A stretch of 64,000 bases of DNA from Halopseudomonas salina. GTDB taxonomy: Bacteria > Pseudomonadota > Gammaproteobacteria > Pseudomonadales > Pseudomonadaceae. Positions 35,874 to 46,498 of this stretch are shown here, in pieces. The stretch is from the NCBI RefSeq assembly GCF_008641105.1, contig NZ_VTTI01000006.1, positions 290,581 to 354,580 on the forward strand. The letters run 5' to 3'. The notes below the pieces were generated by a model. The model had not been told where the DNA came from and ran no database searches. It was given only the letters and a program-made list of their open reading frames with translations. The stretch's first letter is position 1. Every line of letters begins with the position of its first letter. The position numbers and the translations under genes are program-made.

Positions 35874-36037
35874 GTAGAGAAAAGATACACAAAACGCCTG
35901 TCGAGTGCCAGTTGATGTCCTTGGGTAAATTCTATTATTTAAAAAATATTAGCTAAAACAGTGTGTTGGGGGTTTTTTCCATAAACTGGCATGGAACATG
36001 GATAGTGTCAGGTACACATTCAGAAGGAGATATCCAT

Positions 36038-36463
36038 ATGAACAACCTTAAAACTCTCGCCGCCGCAATCTGTCTTACCGCCTTCGGCGCCGCGGCTCCC
36101 AGCGTTATGGCGCAGGCTACTGGTGCGCAGCAGGGTCAGCCGGCTCAGCAAAATCAGACTCAGCAAGGTATGGCCAGCCAGCCAGGCATGGCAGGCCAGC
36201 AAGCCGCCACAGAAATCAGCGATGCCGATCTCGAGAAGTTCGTGGAAGCTTCCGATAAGGTTTTCGAGATCCGCGATGAGTTTACCGAGAAGCTCAACGG
36301 GGTAGATGATCCGCAGCAAGCGCAGTCCTTGCAGATGGAAGCACAGGAAGAAATGATGGAAGCAGTCACTGACACTGGTATTGAAGTGCCTGTGTACAAC
36401 GAGATTGCGACCCGCTTGCAAACCGATACTGACCTGCAGGAGCGTGCTCAGCAGTTCAACTGA
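36038..36463 (+). CDS. DUF4168 domain secreted protein
   Basis: 141 residues from the ATG at 36038 behind AAGGAG; the frame extends 25 codons upstream without translation signals. Signal peptide (about 1-25, ends VMAQA), a Gln/Gly/Ala/Met-rich linker (about 26-55), then a small helical DUF4168 domain (ISDADLEKFVEASDKVFEI ... YNEIATRLQTDTDLQER). The domain is periplasmic, of unknown function, often seen in bacteria responding to stress. Followed by a terminator, so expressed alone; faces the histidine kinase gene across 164 bases. Confidence 0.82.
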   Translation: MNNLKTLAAAICLTAFGAAAPSVMAQATGAQQGQPAQQNQTQQGMASQPGMAGQQAATEISDADLEKFVEASDKVFEIRDEFTEKLNGVDDPQQAQSLQMEAQEEMMEAVTDTGIEVPVYNEIATRLQTDTDLQERAQQFN

Positions 36464-36512
36464 GTCTGAGCTCCCGGGCCGCAGATGGCGGCTCGCAGTA
36501 ATATCCCCCGAG

Positions 36513-36545
36513 AACCGGCGTGGCCTTTTTGCTATGCCGGTTTTT
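36513..36545 (+). terminator. Terminator after the DUF4168 gene
   Basis: ACCGGCGT (36514-36521) pairs with ATGCCGGT (36534-36541, one G-U pair) around a 12-base loop and is followed by five T residues. It lies 50 bases after the stop and also faces the 3' end of the LysR gene, but the T tract supports rightward use. Confidence 0.75.
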
Positions 36546-36557
36546 GTTTGGCTGCAG

Positions 36558-38674
<2,117 letters not shown>

Positions 38675-38675
38675 A

Positions 38676-38773
38676 ACAAGCCACAAGCCACAAGCCACAA
38701 GCCACAAGCTGCAAGCGGCAAGCTACAAGCCACAAGCCACAAGCGGCAAGCTACAAGCTACAAGCTACAAGTG
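38676..38773. repeat. Array of 14 heptamers (ACAAGCY type) between frmA and fghA
   Basis: Fourteen contiguous 7-base units of the pattern RCAAGCN run from 38676 to 38773, beginning two bases after the frmA stop. Most units are ACAAGCC or ACAAGCT; three are GCAAGC variants and the last is ACAAGTG. A further four units in opposite orientation (CTTGNNG) lie at 38798-38825, making the two blocks complementary enough to form hairpins. The unit length is seven, so a coding function is unlikely. See findings. Confidence 0.9.
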
Positions 38774-38797
38774 CCGGACAGAGGTTGAGGGTTTAAA

Positions 38798-38825
38798 CTT
38801 GCGGCTTGAAGCTTGCGGCTTGACG
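38798..38825. repeat. Inverted four-heptamer block facing the main array
   Basis: Four consecutive units CTTGCGG, CTTGAAG, CTTGCGG and CTTGACG, the reverse complement of the RCAAGCN type of the main array. Contains the internal palindrome AAGCTT. A stem with the preceding array would place a large secondary structure just before the fghA ribosome binding site (GGGG near 38830). Confidence 0.75.
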
Positions 38826-38841
38826 CTCAAGGGGATCTACC

Positions 38842-39690
38842 ATGTCTACTATCGAACTTATCTCCGCCAACAAGAGTTTTGGCGGTTGGCACAAGCGTTA
38901 TCGTCACCGCTCTACCGCTACTTCCTGCGATATGACGTTTGCGATTTATCTGCCGCCCCAGGCGGATCAGGGTGAGCCTGTGCCCGTGGTCTACTGGTTG
39001 TCGGGACTGACTTGTACCGATGAGAACTTCATGCAAAAGGCCGGCGCCCAGCGGGTGGCCGCAGAACTGGGAGTGGTTATTGTGGCTCCTGACACCAGCC
39101 CCCGCGGTGAGGGTGTGCCGGATGATCCGGATGGCGCCTACGATTTCGGCATGGGTGCCGGGTTCTACATCAACGCTACCGAGGAGCCTTGGGCGCGCAA
39201 TTACCGCATGTACGACTATGTGGTGGATGAGTTACCCAAGCTGATTGAGGCCAACTTTCCGGTATCGGAACAGCGCAGCATCTTCGGTCACTCGATGGGC
39301 GGGCATGGAGCACTGATTTGTGCTCTGAAAAACCCGGGTCATTATCAATCGGTATCTGCCCTTGCGCCGATCACCAATCCCAGTCAGGTGCCCTGGGGCC
39401 AGAAAGCGCTCGGGCGGTACCTGGGCAGCGATGTTGAGCAATGGAAAAAGTGGGACACCTGCGAGCTGATTGCAGGCGCGACAGAGCGTTTGCCGCTGCT
39501 GGTTGATCAGGGTGAGGGTGATGAGTTCATCCAGCAGTTGAACCCCGAGGCGTTGGAGGCGGCGGCTGCAGCGGTGGGACATCCTCTGACACTACGTAGG
39601 CAGCCAGGCTATGACCACAGCTATTACTTTATCGCGACCTTTATCGAGGACCATTTGCGCTATCACGCCAAGGCACTGGGTCGCGCCTGA
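38842..39690 (+). CDS. fghA: S-formylglutathione hydrolase
   Basis: 282 residues. Esterase D fold: [20 protein letters not shown] supplies the oxyanion hole, the nucleophile Ser lies in [13 protein letters not shown] (about residue 150), Asp in VDQGEGDEF and His in [11 protein letters not shown]. Splits S-formylglutathione to formate and glutathione, the second step after the upstream dehydrogenase. Same gene order as P. aeruginosa adhC-PA3628. Confidence 0.95.
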   Translation: MSTIELISANKSFGGWHKRYRHRSTATSCDMTFAIYLPPQADQGEPVPVVYWLSGLTCTDENFMQKAGAQRVAAELGVVIVAPDTSPRGEGVPDDPDGAYDFGMGAGFYINATEEPWARNYRMYDYVVDELPKLIEANFPVSEQRSIFGHSMGGHGALICALKNPGHYQSVSALAPITNPSQVPWGQKALGRYLGSDVEQWKKWDTCELIAGATERLPLLVDQGEGDEFIQQLNPEALEAAAAAVGHPLTLRRQPGYDHSYYFIATFIEDHLRYHAKALGRA

Positions 39691-39716
39691 GCTTCAAGCT
39701 TTGCGCCTCACACTGT

Positions 39717-39750
39717 AAGATCTCCCCCTGATTAATCGGGGGAGATCTTC
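39717..39750 (+). promoter_or_regulatory. 12-bp perfect inverted repeat containing the ispF ribosome binding site
   Basis: AAGATCTCCCCC at 39717-39728 is the exact reverse complement of GGGGGAGATCTT at 39738-39749, around a nine-base loop whose core GATTAATC is itself palindromic. The start codon of ispF is at 39751, one base after the stem, and the Shine-Dalgarno GGGGGAG is the first part of the right arm. It could sequester ispF translation, act as an operator, or end fghA transcription; no T tract follows, so a terminator is least likely. Confidence 0.7.
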
Positions 39751-40224
39751 ATGCGTATCGGGCACGGCTATGACGTTCATCGTTTCGGCGAAGGCGATTC
39801 CATCATCCTTGGCGGCGTGCGGATTGCGCATAACAAGGGGCTGATAGCACACTCTGATGGCGATGTCCTGATGCACGCGCTGACCGATGCCTTGCTTGGC
39901 GCTGCCGGGCTGGGCGATATTGGCAAGCACTTCCCGGACACTGATGAGCGTTTTCAGGGGGCTGACAGCCGCGTATTGCTGCGCCATGCGTTGACTCTGG
40001 TGCGGGGTAAGGGCTGGCAGGTTGGGAATATGGATGCGACCATTGTTGCTCAGGCTCCGAAAATGGCGCCACACATTGCGGCCATGTGCGAGTTTATTGC
40101 CGCCGACCTGCAGATTGGCCGTGATCAGGTCAACGTCAAGGCTACTACCACCGAGAAGCTTGGCTTTACCGGGCGCGAGGAAGGCATCGCGGTTCACGCA
40201 GTTGCCTTGCTGCTGCCCCTGTGA
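39751..40224 (+). CDS. ispF: 2-C-methyl-D-erythritol 2,4-cyclodiphosphate synthase
   Basis: 157 residues. [12 protein letters not shown] with the zinc residues (Asp8, His10), the loop [36 protein letters not shown] and [17 protein letters not shown] are all signature IspF segments. Fifth step of the MEP isoprenoid route. Starts immediately after a hairpin; overlaps truD by four bases, as in other pseudomonads (without ispD here). Confidence 0.97.
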   Translation: MRIGHGYDVHRFGEGDSIILGGVRIAHNKGLIAHSDGDVLMHALTDALLGAAGLGDIGKHFPDTDERFQGADSRVLLRHALTLVRGKGWQVGNMDATIVAQAPKMAPHIAAMCEFIAADLQIGRDQVNVKATTTEKLGFTGREEGIAVHAVALLLPL

Positions 40225-41297
40225 ACGACCCGTTGATAGTCCCCGGTAACCAATTGCTGGGTCCCCGCGCATGGGGTGAACCTTGTGGTCGAGCGGTACT
40301 GAAGGCCTCGCCCGAGGATTTTCGGGTCGCTGAGGTGATGGACATCAAGCTCAGTGGTGCAGGTGAACACCTGTGGTTGCTGATCGAGAAGCGCAATCTG
40401 AATACCGAGGAGGTAGCCAGACAACTCGCCCGCGTAGCCGGGGTCAAACTGCGTGATGTCAGCTATGCAGGAATGAAAGATCGGCTGGCAGTCACCAGCC
40501 AATGGTTCAGCCTGCAACTGCCCGGCCGGGAAGATCCTGATTTCACAGGCCTCTGGGGCGACAACCTGCGCTGCCTCGAGTCCCTGCGGCACAGCCGCAA
40601 ATTGCAGCGCGGCGCGCACAGTGCCAACCGATTCGTCATACGCCTGAATCGACTTGATGCAGACCTGCCTGCCCTGGAAGAGCGCCTGCAACAGATCGCA
40701 AGTCAGGGTGTGCCCAATTATTTCGGGCCCCAGCGCTTCGGGCGCGGTGGCAGCAATGTGTTTGACGCGCGCAATTGGGCCGCGCGGGAGGCGTTGCCAC
40801 CAGCCAGGGGAACACGCTCACGCTTGCTATCTACCGCGCGTAGCCTGTTGTTCAATAGACTGCTGGCCAGTCGGGTGGCCGATGGCTCCTGGAACAGGGT
40901 GTTGCCCGGCGATTGTCTGGCCTTCACCAACAGCCGCAGTCAATTCTCGGCTGAGCGGCTGGAGTCCAATGATCCCCGACTGGCCGCCCTGGACCTCCAC
41001 CCGACAGGCCCGCTGTGGGGGCAGGGTGAGCTCCCGGTCAGCGACCAGGTACGGGAGATGGAGCAAGTCATCACCGGGGCCGAGCCCGTCCTGACTGCGT
41101 GGCTGGAAAAAGCCGGGCTGGAACAGGCACGCAGAATCTTGCGCCTCCCCATTGAAGCCCTGGCATGGCATTATCCCTCAGCGGATAGCCTGGAACTTGA
41201 ATTCACCTTGCCGACCGGTTGTTTTGCGACAGCGGTGTTACGTGAGCTGGTCATACTCGATGACGAGCCGGGCGGCGGACTGGAAAGCGAAATCTGA
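40221..41297 (+). CDS. truD: tRNA pseudouridine(13) synthase TruD
   Basis: 358 residues with GTG start overlapping the ispF stop (GTGA). TruD motifs: the early [12 protein letters not shown], catalytic Asp in [15 protein letters not shown] (about residue 85), [12 protein letters not shown] and [20 protein letters not shown]. Modifies U13 in tRNA-Glu. It overlaps surE by one base. Confidence 0.95.
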   Translation: MNDPLIVPGNQLLGPRAWGEPCGRAVLKASPEDFRVAEVMDIKLSGAGEHLWLLIEKRNLNTEEVARQLARVAGVKLRDVSYAGMKDRLAVTSQWFSLQLPGREDPDFTGLWGDNLRCLESLRHSRKLQRGAHSANRFVIRLNRLDADLPALEERLQQIASQGVPNYFGPQRFGRGGSNVFDARNWAAREALPPARGTRSRLLSTARSLLFNRLLASRVADGSWNRVLPGDCLAFTNSRSQFSAERLESNDPRLAALDLHPTGPLWGQGELPVSDQVREMEQVITGAEPVLTAWLEKAGLEQARRILRLPIEALAWHYPSADSLELEFTLPTGCFATAVLRELVILDDEPGGGLESEI

Positions 41298-42046
41298 TGC
41301 GAATTTTGATCACCAATGATGATGGCGTTCTGGCGCCTGGCGTAAAGGCCCTGCATGGTGCGTTGACTGACTACGCCGACTGCGTGGTTGTGGCCCCACA
41401 CGAGGACCGCAGTGGCGCGAGCAGTTCCTTGAGTCTGGATCGTCCGTTGCGTCCATTCACACTGGAAAACGGTTTTGTCGGACTCAATGGTACGCCCACC
41501 GACTGTGTTCATCTGGGGCTCAATGCGTTCTATGAAGACAGCATCGACATGGTAGTGGCGGGTATCAACCACGGTGCCAACCTGGGGGACGATGTGCTGT
41601 ATTCCGGTACGGTAGCTGCAGCCCTGGAAGGTCGTTTTCTGTCGCGCACGGCCATGGCGTTTTCCCTCGTCGGCAGGCAGGGAGACAACATGAGTACCGC
41701 AGCGAGTATTGCCCGGCGCATGGTGGAAACCCACGATCAACTGGATCTGCCGCCCCGCACCATCCTCAATGTGAATATTCCAAACCTGCCCCTGGATCAG
41801 ATCAAGGGTATCCGGCTGACCCGTCTTGGGCATCGTCAGAGAGCAGCCAAGCCCGTCCGTTGGGTGGATCCACGTGGCAAGGAAGGTTACTGGATTTCGG
41901 TAGCCGGTGATGCCGAGGACGGTGGTGAAGGCACCGACTTCCATGCCGTCATGCAGGGTTACGTCTCGGTGACGCCATTGCGGGTCGACAAGACCCACTT
42001 CGAGGTCTTCGATCATCTCGGACAATGGCTTGAGGGGCTTGAGTGA
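41297..42046 (+). CDS. surE: 5'/3'-nucleotidase SurE (survival protein E)
   Basis: 249 residues: opens [19 protein letters not shown], with metal-binding Asp8 and Asp9, [24 protein letters not shown] and [22 protein letters not shown], all SurE hallmarks. Dephosphorylates nucleoside monophosphates and is linked to stationary-phase survival. Overlaps truD by one base and precedes pcm without a gap. Confidence 0.97.
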   Translation: MRILITNDDGVLAPGVKALHGALTDYADCVVVAPHEDRSGASSSLSLDRPLRPFTLENGFVGLNGTPTDCVHLGLNAFYEDSIDMVVAGINHGANLGDDVLYSGTVAAALEGRFLSRTAMAFSLVGRQGDNMSTAASIARRMVETHDQLDLPPRTILNVNIPNLPLDQIKGIRLTRLGHRQRAAKPVRWVDPRGKEGYWISVAGDAEDGGEGTDFHAVMQGYVSVTPLRVDKTHFEVFDHLGQWLEGLE

Positions 42047-42721
42047 ATGGCTGCGCGTGAAGACATGAATCGCCACGGTATCGGGATGACCTCACAGCGA
42101 ACTCGGGAGCGTTTGCTCGAGCGTCTGTTCGAGGAAGGCATCCGTAATCTGCATGTGCTGGAGACCATGCGCCGAACGCCGAGGCATCTGTTCGTGGATG
42201 AGGCACTGTCCCATCGGGCCTATGAAGATACGGCTTTACCCATAGGTCACAATCAGACGTTGTCACAGCCTTACATAGTGGCGCGCATGACCGAGTTGTT
42301 GCTGGGTGGCGGGCCGCTGGACAAGGTGCTGGAGGTGGGTACCGGCTCGGGGTATCAGACCGCGGTGCTGGCGCAGGTGGTCGAGCGGGTTTTCACCGTC
42401 GAGCGGATCTACCCGCTGCAGGAGCGGGCCAAGGAAACACTCAAGGCCATTGATGTGCGTAACGTGGTTTTCAGACATTCCGATGGCAATTGGGGTTGGC
42501 CTCAATATGGGCCCTACGACGCCATCCTGGTTACTGCGGCGCCCGCGGAAGTGCCTGTAGAACTATTGAACCAACTGGCCGACGGTGGTCGTATGGTGAT
42601 CCCGGTAGGTCAGCACGAACAATTTCTTACCTTGGTGATACGTGAAGGCGACGCATTTATCCGCCAACAGGTTGAGCCGGTGAATTTTGTCCCCTTATTG
42701 GCAGGAGCCATACGATCTTGA
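42047..42721 (+). CDS. pcm: Protein-L-isoaspartate O-methyltransferase
   Basis: 224 residues. S-adenosylmethionine loop [18 protein letters not shown] (about 86-103) and the opening [40 protein letters not shown] are typical. Repairs isoaspartyl residues in aged proteins. Starts directly after the surE stop; an ATG six codons later (MNRHGIGM) is another possible start. Ends in the overlap with the next gene (TTG start). Confidence 0.96.
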   Translation: MAAREDMNRHGIGMTSQRTRERLLERLFEEGIRNLHVLETMRRTPRHLFVDEALSHRAYEDTALPIGHNQTLSQPYIVARMTELLLGGGPLDKVLEVGTGSGYQTAVLAQVVERVFTVERIYPLQERAKETLKAIDVRNVVFRHSDGNWGWPQYGPYDAILVTAAPAEVPVELLNQLADGGRMVIPVGQHEQFLTLVIREGDAFIRQQVEPVNFVPLLAGAIRS

Positions 42722-43656
42722 GCAAGCCGGACAGCTTCAGTTCCCTGTGTATCATATTTTTCAAAGGACTTGCCATGGGAGCTGCCGACGTGGTCCCCGG
42801 TGTTTCCGGTGGCACCATTGCTTTCATAAGCGGGATATACGAACGTCTGCTGGCTGCCATTGCGGCCTGTACGCCGGCCAAGGTTGTCTGGCTGTGTCAG
42901 GGGCGCTGGCGGGAGACCTGGACTGCTATCGACGGGACTTTCCTGGTTGTTCTGCTAGCGGGCATATTGACCAGTATCGCCAGCCTCGCCCGCGTAATCA
43001 GTTATCTGCTGGTGGCCTGGCCACAGCTGATATGGGCATTCTTTTTTGGTTTGATCCTGGTGTCCATATGGCTGGTGGGAAAGCAGATCGGTCGTTGGAA
43101 CGCGAGTACTGTGGCCGCATTGATTGGTGGGGCGGTGTTTGCTTACCTGATTACGGTGGCAGTTCCGCTGCAATGGGAAGCGACCCCCCTGATGCTGTTC
43201 CTGGCCGGGTCCATCGCCATCTGTGCAATGATTCTGCCGGGCATCTCCGGTAGTTTCATTCTCCTGCTTTTGGGCCTTTACGGCGCAGTACTTGGCGCTG
43301 TGAAAGAGTTTGACGTGACCCTGTTGGGTATCTTCATGCTTGGCTGCGTGGCGGGGCTGCTGTGTTTTTCGAGACTGCTCGGGTGGCTGTTGAGTCACCT
43401 TCGACATATTACGCTGGCGTTTCTGACCGGGCTGCTCATCGGTTCGTTGAACATGGTGTGGCCCTGGAAGCAGACGCTCACCTGGCGGGAAAACAGCAAG
43501 GGTGAGTCCGTCGCGCTGCAGCAGGAGAACCTGTGGCCCATGCAATATGAATCCATCCTGGGGGAGCCTTCGTACTGGCAGGCCGGGTTGGCATTGATGC
43601 TGTTGGCCGTGGTATTAGTATTGGCGCTAGAGTGGTTGGGACGGCAAACAGATTGA
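42718..43656 (+). CDS. DUF368 membrane protein
   Basis: 312 residues, about eight transmembrane helices. The N-terminal [34 protein letters not shown] is the DUF368 signature, and it repeats weakly as [23 protein letters not shown] midway, suggesting internal duplication; the DUF368 family has been linked to undecaprenyl-phosphate (C55-P) flipping. It starts with TTG inside the pcm stop, ten bases after AGGAG. It is set between pcm and nlpD. Confidence 0.85.
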   Translation: MSKPDSFSSLCIIFFKGLAMGAADVVPGVSGGTIAFISGIYERLLAAIAACTPAKVVWLCQGRWRETWTAIDGTFLVVLLAGILTSIASLARVISYLLVAWPQLIWAFFFGLILVSIWLVGKQIGRWNASTVAALIGGAVFAYLITVAVPLQWEATPLMLFLAGSIAICAMILPGISGSFILLLLGLYGAVLGAVKEFDVTLLGIFMLGCVAGLLCFSRLLGWLLSHLRHITLAFLTGLLIGSLNMVWPWKQTLTWRENSKGESVALQQENLWPMQYESILGEPSYWQAGLALMLLAVVLVLALEWLGRQTD

Positions 43657-43705
43657 TGACCGCAACCTGATGCAATCCGCTGTTCAAACAGGCCAGGGGC
43701 CGTAT

Positions 43706-44521
43706 GTGTCTGACGTGAGAACTGCCGTGTATGGAGCCAAGCAACTGGGTGTGCTGCTGCTCGCGCTCATGCTCACCGCCTGTGCCGGGCCATCGGGCAT
43801 TGTGCCCATAGATGATCGTGGTCGCGGTGGTGGCAAACAGATGCAAACGGTCACCTCGGGTACGCATCGTGTTCAGCGAGGCGAGACCCTTTACCAGATT
43901 GCCTTCCGTTATGGCTGGGACTGGAAAGAGCTGGCCCGAGCCAACAATATGCGTGAACCCTATACCATTTATCCGGGTCAGGAAATCAGCTTGCGCCCGC
44001 AAGGCGGTAGCCGTGCGGTGGCTCCCCCGTTATCCACATCACGCCCTTCCACTCCACGGATCTCCACCCCTTCCGCACCAGATCCGACCCCTGTAGTGGT
44101 GCGTCCAGCGCCTTCAAAGCCCGTTGCCACCCCAAATCTCCCGGCGAGGGTCTCAGGCTGGAACTGGCCCGCCCAGGGGACATTGATATCGCGTTTTCAG
44201 TCAAACGGCAGTTTGAATAAAGGCATTGATATTGCGGGTAAACAGGGCCAGCCTATAAAAGCCGCAGCTGACGGTGCGGTGGTCTACGCGGGACGTGGAT
44301 TGCTGGGGTATGGCGAGATGATTATCGTCAAGCACGACGAAACCTATCTTAGTGCCTACGCCCACAACAGCCTGTTGATGGTCAAGGAAGGCGACAGGGT
44401 CCGCTCAGGTCAGACCATTGCAGAGATGGGCAGCACCGGAACCGACCGCGTGAAGTTACATTTCGAAATACGTCGCAAGGGGCAGCCTGTCGATCCATTG
44501 GTTTATCTTCCCAAGTTGTAA
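43706..44521 (+). CDS. nlpD: Murein hydrolase activator NlpD (LysM and degenerate M23)
   Basis: 271 residues from the GTG at 43706 (AGGGG six bases upstream), which gives a normal lipoprotein signal with lipobox LTAC (Cys25); an ATG at 43670 is an alternative. Domains: LysM (THRVQRGETLYQIAFRYGWDWKELARANNM), a Pro/Ser-rich linker, then an M23 domain whose zinc ligands are incomplete: NKGIDIAG lacks the expected His and the usual HLHFEIR is KLHFEIR. This pattern marks an activator of amidases, as in E. coli NlpD, rather than an active endopeptidase. rpoS follows, as usual. Confidence 0.92.
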   Translation: MSDVRTAVYGAKQLGVLLLALMLTACAGPSGIVPIDDRGRGGGKQMQTVTSGTHRVQRGETLYQIAFRYGWDWKELARANNMREPYTIYPGQEISLRPQGGSRAVAPPLSTSRPSTPRISTPSAPDPTPVVVRPAPSKPVATPNLPARVSGWNWPAQGTLISRFQSNGSLNKGIDIAGKQGQPIKAAADGAVVYAGRGLLGYGEMIIVKHDETYLSAYAHNSLLMVKEGDRVRSGQTIAEMGSTGTDRVKLHFEIRRKGQPVDPLVYLPKL

Positions 44522-44674
44522 CCTTAATCAAGTAGTTGTAGGTGTAAACAGGGATGTAGTCTTACCGATAAGAACCATAGGCGGAATAAGTTGTCCGAAT
44601 AATATGAAAGGCGCACCGGGCGTTACGGATGCGTACACCGCACGTGATATCGAACCGAAATGGGGCATGCAGGC

Positions 44675-45742
44675 ATGGCGTTGAATGACAAAATGGAATC
44701 CGGGCAGGTTCTCGACGAGGAAACTGCAACGCTGGAAGGAAAAGTGAGCGCCAGCACCCACGCGTCGTCGCAGGATTCAGAGCCGGCCAGCTCCGAGTCG
44801 ACCGAAAACAGTCCAGCTGACTGCAGCCCCACTGAATGCAGCCCAACCAAGCGTGCCCCCGTTACTCCCCGTACCCACAAGCGTGAGAACGCCTTCGAAT
44901 TTACCAAGCAGCTGGATGCTACCCAGCTGTACCTGAATGAAATCGGTTTTTCACCGCTGCTGACCCCAGAAGAGGAAGTGCATTTTGCCCGTCTGGCACA
45001 GAAGGGTGATCCTGCGGGTCGCAAGCGGATGATCGAGAGCAACCTGCGCCTGGTAGTGAAAATTGCCCGACGTTACGTCAATCGCGGGCTGACGCTTCTG
45101 GACCTGATTGAAGAGGGTAACCTCGGCCTGATCAGGGCAGTAGAAAAATTCGACCCCGAACGGGGTTTTCGTTTCTCGACCTACGCCACATGGTGGATCA
45201 GACAGACAATCGAGCGGGCGATTATGAATCAGACCCGTACGATCCGGTTGCCCATTCATGTTGTCAAGGAATTGAATATCTATCTGCGTGCGGCTCGTGA
45301 ACTGACTCAGAAACTTGATCACGAGCCGTCCCCGGAAGAAATTTCCCAGTTGCTCGACAAGCCCGTCGAGGATGTGAAGCGCATGCTGGGGCTCAACGAG
45401 CGCGTTGCCTCTATCGACATGTCCTTTGGCCCTGACTCGGACAAGACGCTGCTCGATACCCTGACTGACGAGCAGGCAACTGATCCCTGTGAGCTGTTGC
45501 AGGATGACGATCTCAATACGAGCATTGATCACTGGTTGTCCGAACTGAGTGAAAAGCAGCGTGAAGTGGTTACCCGCCGCTTCGGGCTACGAGGTCATGA
45601 AAGCAGCACGCTGGAGGAAGTGGGTCGGGAGATCGGTCTGACCCGCGAGCGGGTAAGGCAGATCCAGGTCGAGGCGCTCAAACGTTTGCGGGAGATACTC
45701 GAGCACCACGGTTTGAGCGGTGAGTCCATCTTCAGTAGTTGA
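44675..45742 (+). CDS. rpoS: RNA polymerase sigma factor RpoS
   Basis: 355 residues from the ATG at 44675 ([10 protein letters not shown]), in line with other Pseudomonas RpoS starts (MAL); a second ATG five codons before is possible. The N-terminal 65 residues are acidic and Ser/Thr-rich and differ from P. aeruginosa. Region 2 has [19 protein letters not shown] and [17 protein letters not shown]; regions 3-4 have [25 protein letters not shown] and [35 protein letters not shown]. Master regulator of stationary phase. A terminator follows; in Pseudomonas the main promoter often lies within nlpD. Confidence 0.97.
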   Translation: MALNDKMESGQVLDEETATLEGKVSASTHASSQDSEPASSESTENSPADCSPTECSPTKRAPVTPRTHKRENAFEFTKQLDATQLYLNEIGFSPLLTPEEEVHFARLAQKGDPAGRKRMIESNLRLVVKIARRYVNRGLTLLDLIEEGNLGLIRAVEKFDPERGFRFSTYATWWIRQTIERAIMNQTRTIRLPIHVVKELNIYLRAARELTQKLDHEPSPEEISQLLDKPVEDVKRMLGLNERVASIDMSFGPDSDKTLLDTLTDEQATDPCELLQDDDLNTSIDHWLSELSEKQREVVTRRFGLRGHESSTLEEVGREIGLTRERVRQIQVEALKRLREILEHHGLSGESIFSS

Positions 45743-45770
45743 GAACGTCACGATCGACGCTGAGTGCTAA

Positions 45771-45798
45771 GCCGGGCCATCTTATGGCCCGGCTTTTT
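45771..45798 (+). terminator. Terminator of rpoS
   Basis: Perfect 10-bp inverted repeat GCCGGGCCAT / ATGGCCCGGC with a 3-base loop, followed by TTTTT. It lies 28 bases after the rpoS stop. Confidence 0.93.
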
Positions 45799-45916
45799 CG
45801 TTTCTGCCAGTCTACCGGATAGACTGATTTCAGTATTTACAACCAGCCGAGTTGGGTTATAACGGTCGCAGGCATGCCGTGTCGGTAGCTGCCGGCAATA
45901 ACAAGGAGACTTAATC

Positions 45917-46498
45917 ATGGATCTGACCAGTCCACTTACTCTGGCGTTTATCGCAGTATTGATTGTGGCCTTTCTCTATGCGGCCCTGCTATATAACCAG
46001 CTTGTCAGTATCAAACATGCTGTCAGCAAGGCCTGGGCAAATATCGACGTGTTGATGCGTCAGCGCCACGACGAGCTCCCCAAGCTGGTAGAAGCCTGCA
46101 GACGTTATATGCAGCACGAACAACAGACCCTTGAAAACGTGGTGCTGGCCCGCAACGCGGTGGCAGAGGCGCGCGAACAATCGGACGTCAAGGGCCTGGG
46201 GCGTGCAGAAACCGCACTTCGAACCGGCCTGGGGCAGCTTTTCGCCCTGGCTGAGAATTACCCGGATCTCAAGGCGAACGAGTCGTTCATGCATTTGCAG
46301 TCGCGAATAACCGGTCTGGAAAGCGGTATCGCCGATCGTCGGGAGCTCTATAACGAGGCAGTGAACATCAATAATGTGCGGATCGAACAATTTCCGGATG
46401 TGCTGGTGGCGCGGATGTTCAGCTTCCAGCCTGCCGAACTCCTGCAGTTCTCTGAAGCCGAAACCGCCGATGTTGATATGCGCGCACTGTTTTCATGA
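45917..46498 (+). CDS. LemA family protein
   Basis: 193 residues. One N-terminal membrane helix (about 7-27, LAFIAVLIVAFLYAALLYNQL) then a four-helix LemA domain: HAVSKAWANIDVLMRQRHDELPKLVEACRRYM, ENYPDLKANESFMHLQSRITGLESGIADRRELYNEAVN, then a C-terminal PDVLVARMFSFQPAELLQFSEAE. These are bona fide LemA signatures. It overlaps the following gene by four bases (ATGA), so the two are co-translated. The cellular role of LemA proteins is not settled. Confidence 0.95.
   Translation: MDLTSPLTLAFIAVLIVAFLYAALLYNQLVSIKHAVSKAWANIDVLMRQRHDELPKLVEACRRYMQHEQQTLENVVLARNAVAEAREQSDVKGLGRAETALRTGLGQLFALAENYPDLKANESFMHLQSRITGLESGIADRRELYNEAVNINNVRIEQFPDVLVARMFSFQPAELLQFSEAETADVDMRALFS

Noticed and set aside
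35987..36003. Sigma-54-like sequence (TGGCATGGAACATGG) upstream of the DUF4168 gene
   Set aside because: It has GG-N10-GG rather than GG-N10-GC, so the -12 element is missing. Attractive because an NtrC-type regulator is next door, but not enough to call.
38676..38773. Heptamer run considered as a CRISPR array or coding repeat
   Set aside because: The units are seven bases with no spacers and no cas genes nearby, so CRISPR is excluded. Seven is not a multiple of three and no matching frame overlaps it.
45743..45916. Possible rsmZ-type small RNA after rpoS
   Set aside because: In several pseudomonads rsmZ lies downstream of rpoS. Here the gap contains only the rpoS terminator and no series of GGA loops, so it is not called.
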